NCBI GenBank assembly: GCA_036874045.1
Contig: CM072339.1
Coordinates: 4,471,501-4,535,500 of the forward strand
Reading direction: 5' to 3'
Length of the DNA stretch: 64,000 nucleotides
From: Cymodocea nodosa
Lineage: Eukaryota > Streptophyta > Magnoliopsida > Alismatales > Cymodoceaceae
Part shown: one piece after another, positions 1 to 12,084 of the stretch
How positions within the stretch are numbered: the first letter of the stretch is position 1
Layout: every line of letters starts with the position of its first letter
Notes under the pieces: generated by a model
Told to the model about the DNA's origin: nothing
Database searches by the model: none
What the model saw: the letters and a program-made list of their open reading frames with translations, nothing else
Position numbers and translations under genes: made by a program

Positions 1-1838
1 GGCCTGTCTTTTCTTTTTAAATACTGCTATTTACAGAGGAATTAGGCCAACCATTGGGCGATTCCATAGATTGTAAATAACATCAATTAAGCTATTTAAT
101 GTTAATAAACATTGGATTTATCATTAAGCAATACTAACATTCAGATAATTCAAACAGTAACACTATTAAAATCTTAAGTCTTTTGAACGAACCAATTTCA
201 GTAAACTGTAAAACTAAAACAAACATAAAACAATCACAACACTAACAAAGATAACATTAATAATGATACAACACAAACAATACAACATTCAAATACAAAA
301 TACAAACAAAGATAAATTATTTTTGGTATTTTTGTAATAATATGAACATGGAAATGGGCGAAAAGTGAAATGTAAAGTAATCTCACTTGACAGTAAATAC
401 TTCCGTCATTACTTGCAACGCGATTACACCATTAAAAATTAAACCACTTACAATTCTGTCTCCTCTCCCTATAGAATTGTGAGTCCAGAATTGCGAAATG
501 ATCTCCTCTTCAGTATATAGGCATCAACCCAAAGCCAAGGCTAAAAGCTTTACGATCTCTTGAAATATGAGTTGGCGCTTGGTGAAAATGGCTTCCCTTC
601 CCGTGATGCGATCACTCCTCACAGTAATTGTCAGGCACTATGTTTGGCTCGGAATCGACCCGATATCAAGAAAGTATTCTCACAGACGTCCGATGGTTAG
701 TGATTGTGGTGGTGGTAACGATGGTTGGTGTGGTACTTTGGAGAATTGCCGATACTGCCTACAGAAAGCTCGGTGCTCCTCCTCTGTATACACTGGTCGT
801 CCATCGATCACACCCTTTTCTTCTTTTTCTTCTTTTCTTTTATATTTCTTTAGTAGTAACTGCTTATACTTGAATGGTCGATTGGATTTCCTTCATTCAT
901 ATCAACGGCGATGATTTCATCTCCCTACGCACTATGTGCAAACGTGGTTTTTCTCTTCCCTGTCTGTTCCTACAATTATTATAGTGGAATATTAGAAAAT
1001 AAATAGTCTGTGGAGTTACAAATAACTTAACGGACTTTCTTCGTTGATTTAACTACAAAACACGGGCATAAATTTAACGATCCGATGCTCAGGTGCATTT
1101 CGGATACTTACAAACTTAGCTATCCAATGCTTAGATGTATTTCGGATAGTTACAGATAACTCACCGATATATAAATTAAGTAAATCTACCAGATCTCGAC
1201 ACGTGTCAACAGTAGTTTAATAATAAAATAAACATTTTGGAGAGTTATAGGTGTAACTATCCGATGCTCAACTACAATTTCGGATAGTTATAGATAACTC
1301 ACCGAAAATCCACTTAAGTCACTTTACTAGAACATGACACGTGCCCACAGCTATTTTATAAATAAAAAGAGATTTCGGAGAGTTACAGGTCTAACTATCC
1401 GATGCCCAACTGCAATTTCGAATGGTTAGAGATAACTCACCGAAAATCCACTTAAGTCATGCATTATGGTTTTGACACGTGTACTTCAGGAAATAATAAA
1501 ATATTACTTCAAAACATAACTGTTCGGCAATTTAAACATAACTATCCGACATGTTCGGTCTGTTAAACATAACTGTCTAAAATATGTTTGATATGTTAAA
1601 CATAACTATCCGAAATATCAAAAAATTCGAATACTTAGAATTTCACAGCCTGCAACTTACCGACAGTTTAGAAATGTACTAAATTAACATTAATTCTCCA
1701 AAATTAAGCAGATTCTTTAATTAAAGCATATAACAGTGCAATTATAACATAATGACTTAATTATCATATGATAAGCTAAATATTATGCAATTAACCATCA
1801 TTTAATCGTTAATAATATACACTTTTTCATTCTAAAAG
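1..1838 (-). mobile_element. Athila-type gypsy LTR, minus strand, cut by window edge
   Basis: This stretch is the reverse complement of the 5' LTR at 8202-10327. Positions 40-110 (TTGTAAATAACATCAATTAA and neighbours) match 9890-9960 reversed, and the inner end CATTCTAAAAG at 1828-1838 matches the LTR start TGTTTAGAATG reversed. About 340 bp corresponding to the LTR 3' end should lie left of the window. In minus orientation the LTR starts at 1838 with its terminal CA mutated to AG. Whether it is a solo LTR or belongs to an element outside the window cannot be told. Open frames inside it (for example 567-914) are not genes. Confidence 0.85.
1060..1500 (-). repeat. Three 138-bp tandem repeats with G-box inside Athila LTR
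   Basis: GACACGTGTC (1198-1207), GACACGTGCC (1336-1345) and GACACGTGTA (1474-1483) are spaced exactly 138 bp apart. Each unit also carries an AACTATCCGA/TCGGATAGTTA pair, a GATAACTCACCGA stretch and a CCACTTAAGTCA stretch. The right-hand LTR keeps three decayed units with spacing of about 138 bp (8502, 8640 and about 8776). The G-box core CACGTG is a known plant bZIP/bHLH site; an enhancer role here is inference. Confidence 0.8.
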
Positions 1839-2917
1839 TATATCTCTATGAATTTTCTTTTGTAAACTAAATAAAATAAAAGTCAGAAAGTCTAAACTAT
1901 TAAAACTACTATTTATTTCTGTATTTAATTTACAAGAAAAGAGATAGATTTTTCTTTGTATTTAGGGCTTGTCAACCCACTTAAGTTAGCCATTTGAATT
2001 TAATAAAAAAAAATCTTTATATTTAGGCTTGACAACCTGGTTTCAAGTAAGCCATATGCCTTTAATGCAAAATCTATGTCTTAGGGCTTAGCAACCCATT
2101 TAAGTCAACTATTTGGAATTAATGAAAAATCTATTAGGGCTTGGTAACCTAATTTTAGGTACGCCATGGTTTATCCTTACTACATTTATGTAGGGCGAGC
2201 AATATTAAATCTACTTAGATGAAAATATTCTAGAACTTACATGATAAAAAGTTAAACTTATTTAGTGAAGTTTAACATACAGTTATATATTTCACCTGAT
2301 ATCTATCATTTTTTTTCTCACATATAGATAAATAACTATCTAAGCTTTTCATATAGTTTTGTTTTATTATCCTACAAACTTGAATAGTTAGGTTTTTATC
2401 TAAGTTTCTATTTTAAATTCTTATATTTTATCTCTTTAAGAAACTCAAATAGTTATGCTTAAGTCTTCGACATTTTAGCATATCTGTCAAAGAAACTCGA
2501 ACAGTTAACATCATATTGTTATATTTTTATATGATAGTAACTATTCTAGTTTGTCGTATAGTTATGTGCTTCATTACTTATAAAACTTGAATAGTTATCA
2601 TAAGTCTTCGAGTTTCTCATTTTGTCTCTTCTTTTTTACTTAGCTAGTACTAATTTTCTTTACACGAACAATTACGCTAAGTATTCTGCATTGTTAAGTT
2701 GTAAAACTTGTATAGTTATTGTAAGCTTTTGAGTTATTTATGAAAAATGGATCTTATATTTATGATTTCAATGATCGAATCTGTTTATCTATTTATAAAC
2801 TTGAAGAGTTATAAATGTTTTACTAACAACCTTTTGTGTTTCTACTTTCATAAAATCCTAGATTAAAAATCTTTACTTCCTCTAAGTTCTACAATGAAAA
2901 GTAGAGATTAATCGACA
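1839..2917. other. AT-rich non-coding stretch with an AGTTA/CGAGTTT motif series
   Basis: No gene is visible. From about 2310 to 2840 the sequence repeats short motifs of the form AAACTTGAATAGTTA, AAACTCGAACAGTTAAC and AAGTCTTCGAGTTT in both orientations, at 30-100 bp intervals. Similar motifs recur at 5150-5370 on the far side of the following ORFs, so both blocks may be non-coding parts of one element. Confidence 0.4.
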
Positions 2918-3244
2918 ATGTCAAGACATGGAAGAGGACGTGGTAGAATAACAAAAGTTCAGAAAAGGGAGATTGAACTTCAAAAAATAGAAAGTGAGAT
3001 CCAAGATATTTACTCTAGGTATACGTTTTCCAATGAAGTTTTCCAATCTGTTCAAGAGGAGAAAAATTTCTATTGGAAGTTTATTAGAAATTATGCTAAA
3101 ACTCAGTTTAGACTAAAACAAACCGAACTTTCCGCTTTGCAAACATGGAAAAAAATGTTACAACCTGACCTTGAGGTTATTACAAATTCTGGACAAGTAC
3201 TTGAAAAATCAATATACTCCATCACTTATTATGGAAAGAAATGA
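2918..3244 (+). pseudogene. Basic coiled-coil-like protein, unclassified element ORF
   Basis: A 108-codon open frame begins with ATG and an arginine/glycine-rich N terminus (SRHGRGRGR). A lysine/glutamate-rich, probably helical stretch follows to about residue 45, and then more charged helix. I do not recognise the family. Reading on past the stop at 3242-3244 in the same frame gives further helical sequence with sporadic stops (for example at 3361-3363), which suggests this is the 5' part of a longer, decayed ORF. It lies between two Athila LTRs in opposite orientation and upstream of another decayed ORF on the same strand, so it is most likely a transposon accessory protein. It could be a gag-like N terminus, but no zinc knuckle is visible. 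Confidence 0.4.
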
Positions 3245-3706
3245 GGACCTATAATAGAAAATGTCAATAGGGAATTAAAGACTTTATATTCCCAACGTTA
3301 TTTTTCCCTAGTTGTTTTAGATGATATACAGAAATTTATTAATGAACATAAAACTACAATCTGAAAAATGAGCATTCGAAGTGAAAGACAAAGAGTTTAT
3401 TAGTTGAAAATGGCAGAGGTTGAGAGTTTAAAACTTTATATATCATTATTACAACCTAGGCAACCTAGTGAAGGACCATCAGAACCATAGGTGCCTTTGA
3501 TGGGAGAAATCAAACAAACATTAGAACCTCTTGAAAAATCTGAGACACTGCAGACATATAGTCTGAAGAAAAAGACCATAGAATATTTTGGACTAACTAC
3601 AGGTGTACATGGTATATTGCAGAAAAGAGGAGAATCTTTGAAAAATAGAAAACTATGTTCCATTACATAAGCTAGACAAGATTTTGTTTTAGGAATCTTA
3701 GCAGAT

Positions 3707-5128
3707 GTGACAAATATCATATTACAAGCATATACATTAAGGTATTGTGTCACATTAATCTATAATGTTTCTTTCAATACAATGGAAAGTTTTCAACATC
3801 ATGATGCAACACAACATTCTTTTCTTACGAAAACAAAAAATGTAGGAAATTTTGATTATACATATACAGATGATATCAATTTTGATGACATTTTTGAAGA
3901 TATTTCATCTAAAGAGGAATGTATAGATACTCTTCCTCTTACTGTATCTCGAATTGATAATATAAATTTTTGGTATTGTTGCTTATACTGGATTGTAAAT
4001 AACTGGTTATGCCTTTTACAATATACATGTTATCTATTCATAACTGTTTATAGTCAACAAAATAGATAGTTACAGATAGAATATAATTTTGCTGAAGTCT
4101 AAAATATAGATATTATAGAAATACAAAATAGTTCTATAGTACAGATAGATATAGAATATTTTACAATAAGAAGATAGTTATTCTACAGACCAATTATAGA
4201 AATAAATGTTATTGATAGAGAGAATAATACACAAACTATTGATACTGGTATACAAATGTTAGTTGCTGATATGTTTGGTGAAGATCAAACAAAAGAAGCT
4301 TAGAATATTATTGATACAACAATAACAGATATTTCAAACATCTATACTAGCTTTGATAGAAATTCCACTAGTTCTGAAAGATCTGAACATTTAGATACTA
4401 TTGAAAATTTTGAAACAAGCCCCAAGTCAAAAACTCATGACAGGAAAATCCTTAATATTGAACAGAATTTAGAAGATAGTACACTTGTATGGTTTAGTAA
4501 TAGATCCTGTTATGAAAAATTTCAAACGTATAAAACTTTTATAGTTTTATATTTAAGACTAGTTAAGTTTGAAGGGTTGGCGAATATCAAAGAACTATTT
4601 GAATTTCAAGACTTGTTGACTCTACTTCTACAACAACCGAACCATCTTATTATATCTGACATTGTAAGTTGCTTTTACTCAAACTTAACAGTAGAACATG
4701 ATATTCCTATTTCAAATATAAAAGAATCAGATATATATTTATCTCCAAAAATACTTTATCAAATACTTGGATTGAAAAATGGAGTTAAATTATCAAAAAG
4801 AAAATAGATTTATCAAATGGGATGGGACATAAAAAGCTTAGCAAAATATCCGACTACCAACAGTAAATTGAGGTTATTAAATGACTTAAATGGCCAAGCA
4901 CGATTTATTGCAAAGATATTGCATGCTTCAATTTTTCAAAGGTTTGGTCATGAAGCAGAAGTTAGTAAATGCTGTCTTTATGCAACTTATGCATTAATTA
5001 ACCATATCCAAGTGAACTGGTATGATATTTTTGTTTATCATATTTTAAATTTGCAAAGTAAATTATTTTATGGTGATGTAATTTTAAGACTTGTGGCAAG
5101 TCAAATAGATATTACATCTTGGCCATAA
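3707..5128 (+). pseudogene. Decayed ORF with 'putative plant transposon protein'-like domain
   Basis: The reading runs through several stops and at least one frame change. An acidic, low-complexity N-terminal part (3780-4500) is followed by a better conserved part (4500-5128) interrupted by a single in-frame TAG at 4805-4807. The latter has the features of the plant transposon-protein domain found in Athila-like and related elements (Transposase_32 type). These are an F..RSCYEKFQ start, the I.DIVSCFYSNL motif near 4660-4690, the IYLSPKILYQILGL motif near 4733-4775, and an LN......I....EVS....YATYALINH segment near 4877-5010. The family call rests on pattern memory, not a search. The function of this domain is not established; it is usually placed outside gag-pol. 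Confidence 0.5.
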
Positions 5129-5830
5129 AAAAAGTCAAAGTTGTGATCTTTCTCTGCAAAAACACGTGGATAAGTAGTTATCTAACTCTTCGATTTTCAT
5201 TACCGAACGCACATGGATAACTATTTATATGCATAGATAAATAACTCTTCGAGTTTTATAAAATGACTAACAAACAGATAAGTTTTCATGTTTCAGTCAC
5301 GTATTTTACAAGTGCAAGAACTCGAAGAGTTACAGATAAGTGTTCGAGTTTCTTCAAGACTTAAAGGATAAGTATTTGACTAAAGCGGTGACTTAGAAGA
5401 TATTTTTAAAAAACTCCAAGAAGATAAAAGTTTCGATAGATTTACGATATAAGATTGTAGATATTCAAAATAATAGTGGAGATAGTAGAAATTCAAAATA
5501 AGAAGTGGATATAGAAATACAAAAGAAGAGATATAGAAGCTAAGCAAAAGGAAGGTAAAGGATCTACATACATAAAGACCAAGTTTTATACAATTCAAAT
5601 TAGTTTAGAATAAAGATTTTATTTTCTCTTTAAATTGTATCTCAGACTTTATTGTATCAAAACCGACAAGTAGGGAATTGTGCTAAAAAGTAATTGTAAA
5701 TTCTTTCTTTAAGTTAATAAAGATTAGAATTTTATTTGTGAGTGTTTTGTACTTTTGTTTTATCTTCTAGAAATCTTTAATTTCTAAAGACACAATTCAC
5801 CCTCCCTCTTGTGATACTACGATCCTACAC
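5129..5830. other. Non-coding stretch with CGAGTTT/AACTCTTCGA repeats
   Basis: No gene is seen. 5150-5370 holds several copies of AACTCTTCGA and CGAGTTT in both orientations, like 2310-2840. 5640-5830 contains a CAATTCACCCTCCCTCTTGTG-like string near 5796-5816, which is typical of the end of a copia LTR. No matching partner LTR was found, so I do not call an element. Confidence 0.3.
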
Positions 5831-5932
5831 ATTCACTTGTAAATATCATTTTCTTAAATCCTCTCATATATCATGAGCATTATCCATATACCTTATGCCT
5901 TCAACAACTTATTTTGAAATGGAATTAGTGAT

Positions 5933-6265
5933 CTAAGGGCAAACCATATCATTACATTTTTGCCACATGTGAAACTTTTTAGGATGAGTAACAACTAAAG
6001 GTTGTGGAATTGTCCTATTAACAAAACCAAATTTATTCTTATCGTTTAGTGCCTTCCTTGTATTTTTTCTCCAAAGAGAATAGTTTTCTTCAGTTAAAAC
6101 TTCAAAAATGAGGTTGTTTCTAGTATAATTTGTAGAATTAATCACATAAAGATTATCATCAAACTCAAAATCTTTCTCTTTAGACATATTATTACTAACT
6201 TTATCTTTGTTCAACTCCATATGGAAAGCAAATATCAATTGATAGCACATAATAAGAAGGAACAA
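5933..6265 (-). pseudogene. Copia gag N-terminal fragment
   Basis: The minus-strand frame encodes the N-terminal gag motif of Ty1/copia elements: LTEENYSLWRKNTRKAL followed by NKFGFVNRTIPQP. Just upstream on the minus strand, 6555-6567 reads on the plus strand as CACTTTGATACCA, the reverse complement of a methionine-tRNA primer binding site. Only the first part of gag remains; no protease, integrase or RT of this element is visible to its left. It is a truncated retrotransposon, unrelated in orientation and family to the flanking Athila LTRs. Confidence 0.7.
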
Positions 6266-6554
6266 ACAAATCCAGTAACAATAGAAATGATAACTCCCAA
6301 TTGAGCTAGAATAATAACCAAATCAACCGAAAGGAGAGAAATGAATGATCTAATCAATTAGAAAATATAGATGATGCAAAGAAGGGATAATGGATCCCGC
6401 ACAAGCAAACGATCAAAGATGATCAAAATAGATACTCCTCTAAGAAGGGTGAGTGAAAAAATTTTTGATCAAAGCAAACAATCGAAACAAAATACATTTG
6501 AATGGTAGGATAGATGTCACCTGAGAACAAACTCTTCAGATCACACCATAACCT

Positions 6555-6830
6555 CACTTTGATACCATACAGAAATAACAATCATATGCAATCTAGAAAA
6601 GAGATGGAGCAATCTAGGGTTTGAAGATGCAACAATGTAAATAATTTTCCTCCATTAATCTTATAGGTGGAGGTACCTAAAATATATAGAGTTACAATCA
6701 TCAGATATTTAACCAGATATGCAAAATTAGTAAAAATGTAACAAACTACATAAGTAATACGAGTAAAAATGTAACAAACTATACAAGTAATGTGTTATAA
6801 GATTTAGATAAGAAATCTAAGAAATGAACA
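6555..6830 (-). mobile_element. Primer binding site and probable 5' LTR of the copia fragment
   Basis: The primer binding site (6555-6567, reverse complement TGGTATCAAAGTG) is followed on the plus strand by a candidate LTR from about 6568 to GAAATGAACA at 6830. No second LTR copy is present, so the outer border is a guess based on the terminal CA. Confidence 0.45.
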
Positions 6831-8196
6831 TAACCTAGATTTTAGACGAATTACTATAAATCATTCAAGTGTTTGTTTATTAATTAAATATTATTATTAA
6901 TTCACTATTCATTCTCTCTTTTAATGAAACCACAAGATCTTGCTTTGGATGTCATCTTGCTTTCTATAGATTAAAAGAATATTATGGAAGATTTTAGAGC
7001 AGACCTTGAGGTTAAAGTTAGTACACAAGCCTGATTTGTGGCTATTTGATTTTATTTATTACTTATGTGATCTTTATATGGAATTAAATACTTTAAAAAT
7101 CATGTTATAATTTCTATGAATGATATGTGATATGGTAACCATGTGTGCAATACTTTGAATTATTTCATGTTGAATTGAGCAAGAAATAAATCCCTAAGTA
7201 TATTGGAAATCACTAAAGCATGATATGCAATCATTTAAGTTATTATAACCAAAGTTTTCATTAAGATTTCTTCTCTAAAATTGAGCCTTTTTGTGTAAAT
7301 TATTGGATTAATGGAAAGAAAGTCTAGATAGTATTACTTGATTTTTGTTAAGGATTGATAAAGTCATAATTGGTTAAAATTTGTAGGGTACATTATTCCC
7401 TAATTTAGATTCATTGGATTTCTAAGCTCTAAGTACCATGACTCATATAGGGGAATTTATAAATTAATTATTGATGGTAGTTTTGGATACTACCCAAATT
7501 AGTTTCAGTACACGTGTGTGATATTGAATTCAATATCGCAATACTAAGTATTCATACTTGGGGTGCACAAGGAGAGGAAGTGATTTTAAAATTTATCAAT
7601 GAATTATAATAACACTTTGAGGGTGTTTATGTACCTAGAAAATACCAAAAAATGATACAAATTTTTTTTTCAACTTCTAGGTATTTGTGAATCTTGTTTA
7701 TTTTTCATTATTTACCATTATTTACCACCAATATAAAAAGAAATTTCCCTTCCCTTTCTCGAACCAAACAATGAGATTCTCATGGAAAATCTAAAACCTC
7801 ATCCATAGAGAAAATCATCTTCTCCTCATCTTTGCCTTAACGAAAAATCCTTTGTGACAAAGCCATCAACTTGATCTCCCTCTTCCCTTGTTCTCTCTCT
7901 TTAATGTAGATTTCGAAGATTTTGATAGATCCAAAGGGCTATATAGAAGGTGAAGGAAAGGGGGTTGACACTCAATGTAGGGAAATAGAAGGACAAAAGC
8001 TACATTTGCAAGTTAGTTTGCATATATTAGTATTTTAATATAAAAGAATAGTGTAAACGGTATTTGATCTTATGTTCTTACATTGCTATTATCTATCTTA
8101 ATATATATTGTATTGGATCTTATGTTACAATAGTAAATTGAGTAGTTTTTCCATTAAATCTAGTATTATTTAATTACATTTTAACTTAGGGGGTTG
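6831..8196. other. AT-rich sequence without recognisable gene
   Basis: No supported coding region is seen. A string GAGGGTGTTTATGTAC near 7618-7634 looks like a Harbinger terminal repeat, but no partner end was found. The last bases before 8202 (TTAGGGGGTTGGTGCA) resemble a polypurine tract, although GTGCA is better explained as a target duplication of the next element. Confidence 0.3.
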
Positions 8197-8201
8197 GTGC
8201 A

Positions 8202-10327
8202 TGTTTAGAATGAAAAAGTACATAATATTAAGGGTTAAATGATAGTTAATTGCATAATATTTAGCTTATCATATGAGAATTAAGTCATTATGTTATAATT
8301 GCACTATTATATGCCTTAATGAAAGAATCTACATAATTTCAAGGAATTAGCATTAATTAAGTATATTTTTGCATTGTCGGTAAGTTACAAGCTTTTTAAT
8401 TCCTAAATATCTGAATTGTGTGTTATTTCGAAGAGTTATATTTCATGTACTAGACAGTTATGTTTTAAACCCTAAAAGAATATTTTATTATTTCTTTGAG
8501 TACATGTGTTGAAACCTTAATGCATGACTTAAGTAAATTTTCAGTAAGTTATCTGGTAACTATCCAAAATGTGTCTGAGCATTAGATAGTTAGGTTTGTA
8601 AGTATCCGAAATATCTTTTTATCATAAAACTTCCTGAGGACACGTGTCACATTTTGGAAACTTGACTTAAGTTATCTTTCGAAATGTTAGGTGCTAACTA
8701 TTCAAAATGCATATAAGTTTCAGATACTTATAGTTATAACTATTTGAAACATTTGAACTCGTTAAGTTAGATTCATGTACGTGTTGAAATTAAATGTTTT
8801 ATTATATCACGTGAGCTGCACATGTTTAACTCATTAAGTTAGCATAATTATATGCATTGAGTTACTTAAATATACACTAAGGTAACGCGTTGTGTTAATG
8901 TTATAAGCTTATAAGTATTTCTTTATTGCACGTATTTTATAGTTAAGTCAACAAAGTATGTTCGTTGAGTTACACTAACTCCATGGACCATTTATTTTCT
9001 AACATGCCACTATAGCAATTGTAGAAATAGGAAATTCGAAGGAAAACCACGATTGCACGTATCACGTAGGAATTAACTCGTGGAATGAAGAAAAAATCAC
9101 TATCGTTGATAATGAATGAAGGAAATCCAATCGATCATTTAAGTAGAAGCAATTACTACTGAAAGAAATATAAAAGAAGAGGAGAAAAAAAATTGTAGGG
9201 AGTGGTTGGAGAATCGCACTAACTATAGGAAGCATCGAAAGTTCCCTGAAGCTCCACTACAGCACCAAAATCACCAACCATCAAAGGTCTGTAAGGATAC
9301 ATTCCATATGTTAGGTCAATTCCAAACCAAGCATGATGACTGACAACCACTATGAGGAGTGATCGCATCGCAAGAAGGGAAGCCATTTTTCACCAAGCAT
9401 CGACTCATATCTTAGGAGATCGTCAAGCTTCTAGCCTTGGTTTTAGGTTGATGCTACTATGCTAAAGAGGAGATCAACTTACAATTCTTGGTTTGCGATT
9501 CTATAGGGAGAGAAGGCAAGATTGTAAGTGATTAAGTTTTCAGTGGTGTAATCATGTCGCATGTAGTAACAGAAATTTTTACTATCGATAGAGACTTTTA
9601 CATTTCACCTTTTGCTCATCTTCAGGAACATATCAAAACAAAAATATCAAAAATAACTCATTATCTGTATTTACATTTAGTATTAAAGTGTTGTATTATT
9701 TGTTTTATATCGTGATTAATGTTATCATTATCAGTATTGTGAATGTTTTATATTTGTTTGATTCAGAAAATAGAAAATAGTTTTATGTTTACTGAAATTG
9801 ATTCGTCTAGGATACTTAAAGATCTTACTTGTTACTATTTGAAATATCTGAATGTTAATGTTACTTAATGACAAATCTTAGATCAACTAACATTAAAAAT
9901 CTTAATTGATGTTATTTACATTCTATGGAACTACCCAATGGATGGCCAAATTCCTTTGTTAATAATAGTATTTAACTAGAAAGGTAGGCTCATAGAGTTA
10001 ACTTAAGTCCACGAGGTTAGTCCATCGAGTTAACCATAACTCCACAAACTAAGTCTGTTGAGTTTAACTATAACTCAACGAAGTGCTTAATTGAATACAT
10101 ATAAACTTCAATATAAAATTTGAAATAATACACAATTCTTACTCAATCTCTATGGGATCAACCTATACTTGCACACAAATACAATATATATTGTGCACTT
10201 GCAGTTAAAAATACAAATTGGACTTAATATCTAATTTGTGTGAAAAGTTGTTTATTACTTCTAAAAGAATTGATTAATATAAGCATAAAAACAAATCAAT
10301 CTAATTTAACTTTTCACAAGCCAAACA
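8202..10327 (+). repeat. 5' LTR of the Athila element
   Basis: This 2.1-kb LTR runs from TGTTTAGAATG to CCAAACA. Inverted homologues lie at 1-1838 and 23511-24607, and its last ~340 bp are repeated directly at 17184-17521. The stretch 8400-8780 carries decayed 138-bp G-box units and AACTATCC motifs. TATA position and transcription start cannot be assigned by eye. Confidence 0.85.
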
Positions 10328-10334
10328 AGTTTTC

Positions 10335-10355
10335 TAGCGCTGTTGTTGGGGATTG
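10335..10355 (+). promoter_or_regulatory. Primer binding site, Athila
   Basis: TAGCGCTGTTGTTGGGGATTG is a decayed form of the TGGCGCCGTTGCCGGGGA primer site (aspartate-tRNA type) known from Athila-like plant elements. It lies 7 bp after the LTR end. The substitutions are mostly C-to-T/G-to-A transitions. Confidence 0.75.
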
Positions 10356-10433
10356 AGAAGCTAAGCAACTATGAGTGCTATTCTATTTTAATATTAGAAG
10401 GAGTGTTGTGTATTTTATTTTATAACTAAAAAT

Positions 10434-10673
10434 ATGGCATATACTTATGCTCAAAGATTTTTGGAACCTGTAGTTAGCATATGTGAATTCTGTAATTTGG
10501 AAAGTCATGACATCTCTGATTGTTTGAAATTGAGACGATTGCAGATGGTTAGATCACATGAACAACAAATGAATTATATTTCATATAATAGAGTTGAGTA
10601 TGAGAATCTTATAGTTTACCTAACTAATCGTCAGTTTAGAATAAGTAAGATGTTGAGAGACAAGGAAGTTTGA
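10434..10673 (+). pseudogene. Athila gag remnant with zinc knuckle
   Basis: The 79-codon frame has a complete CCHC zinc knuckle, CEFCNLESHDISDC, at residues 17-30, as in Athila gag. Normally a gag domain of several hundred residues precedes it. Here only about 80 bp separate the primer site from the start, so the N-terminal gag is deleted. Coding similarity continues in frame past the stop at 10671 towards 11100 as glutamine/asparagine-rich sequence with more stops. The knuckle would bind element RNA in the particle; this copy cannot make a particle. Confidence 0.65.
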
Positions 10674-11172
10674 GATAAGTATGATAGACTGGAGCGTAGT
10701 TTAGAGCAAAACATGGATAAACTAGAACAATACATGTGTCAACAACAAGAAATCAATCAATTAAATTATAGGAAAAAATATTCAAAACCTAAGTTGGATA
10801 TCATATATGAAACTAAAAAAACCATAATGAAAATTGATTAAAAATTAAATAAATGCAATGAGACTAGATGATCTGGAAAGAAAACTAAAATCACTTGATG
10901 AATTTACAATGAAATTACAAGTTATGCAACAGGAAAACACAAATGAAAACTTTAATGTTATAGATTTGCATAATTTGCAAGACATATAGACAAAAGAACA
11001 TACCAATGCAATAGAATTTAATGAATGTAAGTTAAAACTAAAAACAATTAAAGATCAAAATCATGAAAATGAAATACAAGAACATCATGAAAGTAATGAA
11101 AATCTAGAAGATATATATATAACATTAAGATCTGGAATTGATATATCACCAAGAACTCAAATAGAAAGCAAT

Positions 11173-12084
11173 GTGAAGGTAGATAAGAACAAAATTAAAA
11201 ATGATAATGAAAATGTAATATCTGAAAACATAGAAATTAATGAAGAAAAATCTGAATCTGAAAATGAGACTAAAAATGATCAACCAAATGAAATGAAAGA
11301 AAAAGAATCTTTTAAATCACAATCATTAGCACCTTATCCTAAAAGATTACAACAAACATTTCCTGAAAAATAAGAAAAAATTAGAGAAATTTTTGAAAAA
11401 GTACAAGTTAACATTCATTTGTTAGACTTATTGCAGAAAATGCCACCATGCACTAAATTTCTTAAGGATTGGTGTACTAAGAAAAGAGAGAAAAAAGTTT
11501 TAAGGAAAGTCTTTTTAGCTGAGCAAAGTAGTTCCCTATTTCTACCACAAATTCCTAAAAAGTTATCTGATCCTGGAATCCTTGTTATATCATGCACCAT
11601 AGGAAATATCATTCTAGAAAGAACCTTAATAGACCTAGGTGCAGGTATAAATGTTATGCCGAGTGATATATTTGCATCCTCAGGATTAAAAGGCTTAATC
11701 CCTACTAGGACTGTTATTTAATTAGCTAATAGTAGTATAAGATACCCTAGAGGAAAAATAGAGGATGTCCTAATTAAAATAAAAAACTTCATATATCCTA
11801 TTGATATTGTAATTTTGGATTCCCAACAAATTAAGCATAAAAATCATGACACATCTTTAATTATGGGAAGGTCATTCTTAGCAACATCAGGGGTTATTAT
11901 AAATTGTAAAACTGGAGTGATGAAGTTAGCATATGGTAATGAGGATACTCAATTAAACATTTTCAAACTAGAAAAGTTTGAAGAGTTAGAAATGTCCTTA
12001 CATACTATAGACTTTTTAGAGGATGAAGGAGATATGCTAGATGATGTGATTCAAGAAGAACAAAATAGGCAACTAAATTCTTAA
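11173..12084 (+). pseudogene. Athila aspartic protease region, copy A
   Basis: The frame starts with an acidic linker and SLAPYPKRLQQTFPEK (stop at 11371-11373). It continues through LLDLLQKMPPCTKFLKDW and the protease site DLGAGINVMPSDIF (Asp codon at 11632-11634, DLGA in place of DTGA/DSGA). The flap/C-terminal part DTSLIMGRSFLATSGVII (about 11848-11901) follows. Stops and frame changes at about 11373, 11721 and 12084 break it. The same block recurs as copy B from about 15025. Family knowledge: this protease processes the gag-pol polyprotein. Confidence 0.75.

Noticed and set aside
567..914. 115- and 81-codon frames
   Set aside because: They lie inside an Athila LTR; the homologous places in the other two LTR copies do not keep them open.
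8180..8202. Polypurine tract implying that 8202-10327 is the 3' LTR of an upstream element
   Set aside because: The exact GTGCA duplication at the far end of the downstream element explains the border better. Kept as an alternative in the findings.
1..9990. A giant DNA transposon with ~2-kb terminal inverted repeats
   Set aside because: The inverted arms are two Athila LTRs. The right arm is followed by an Athila primer site and coding region, and has a target duplication matching 17522-17526.
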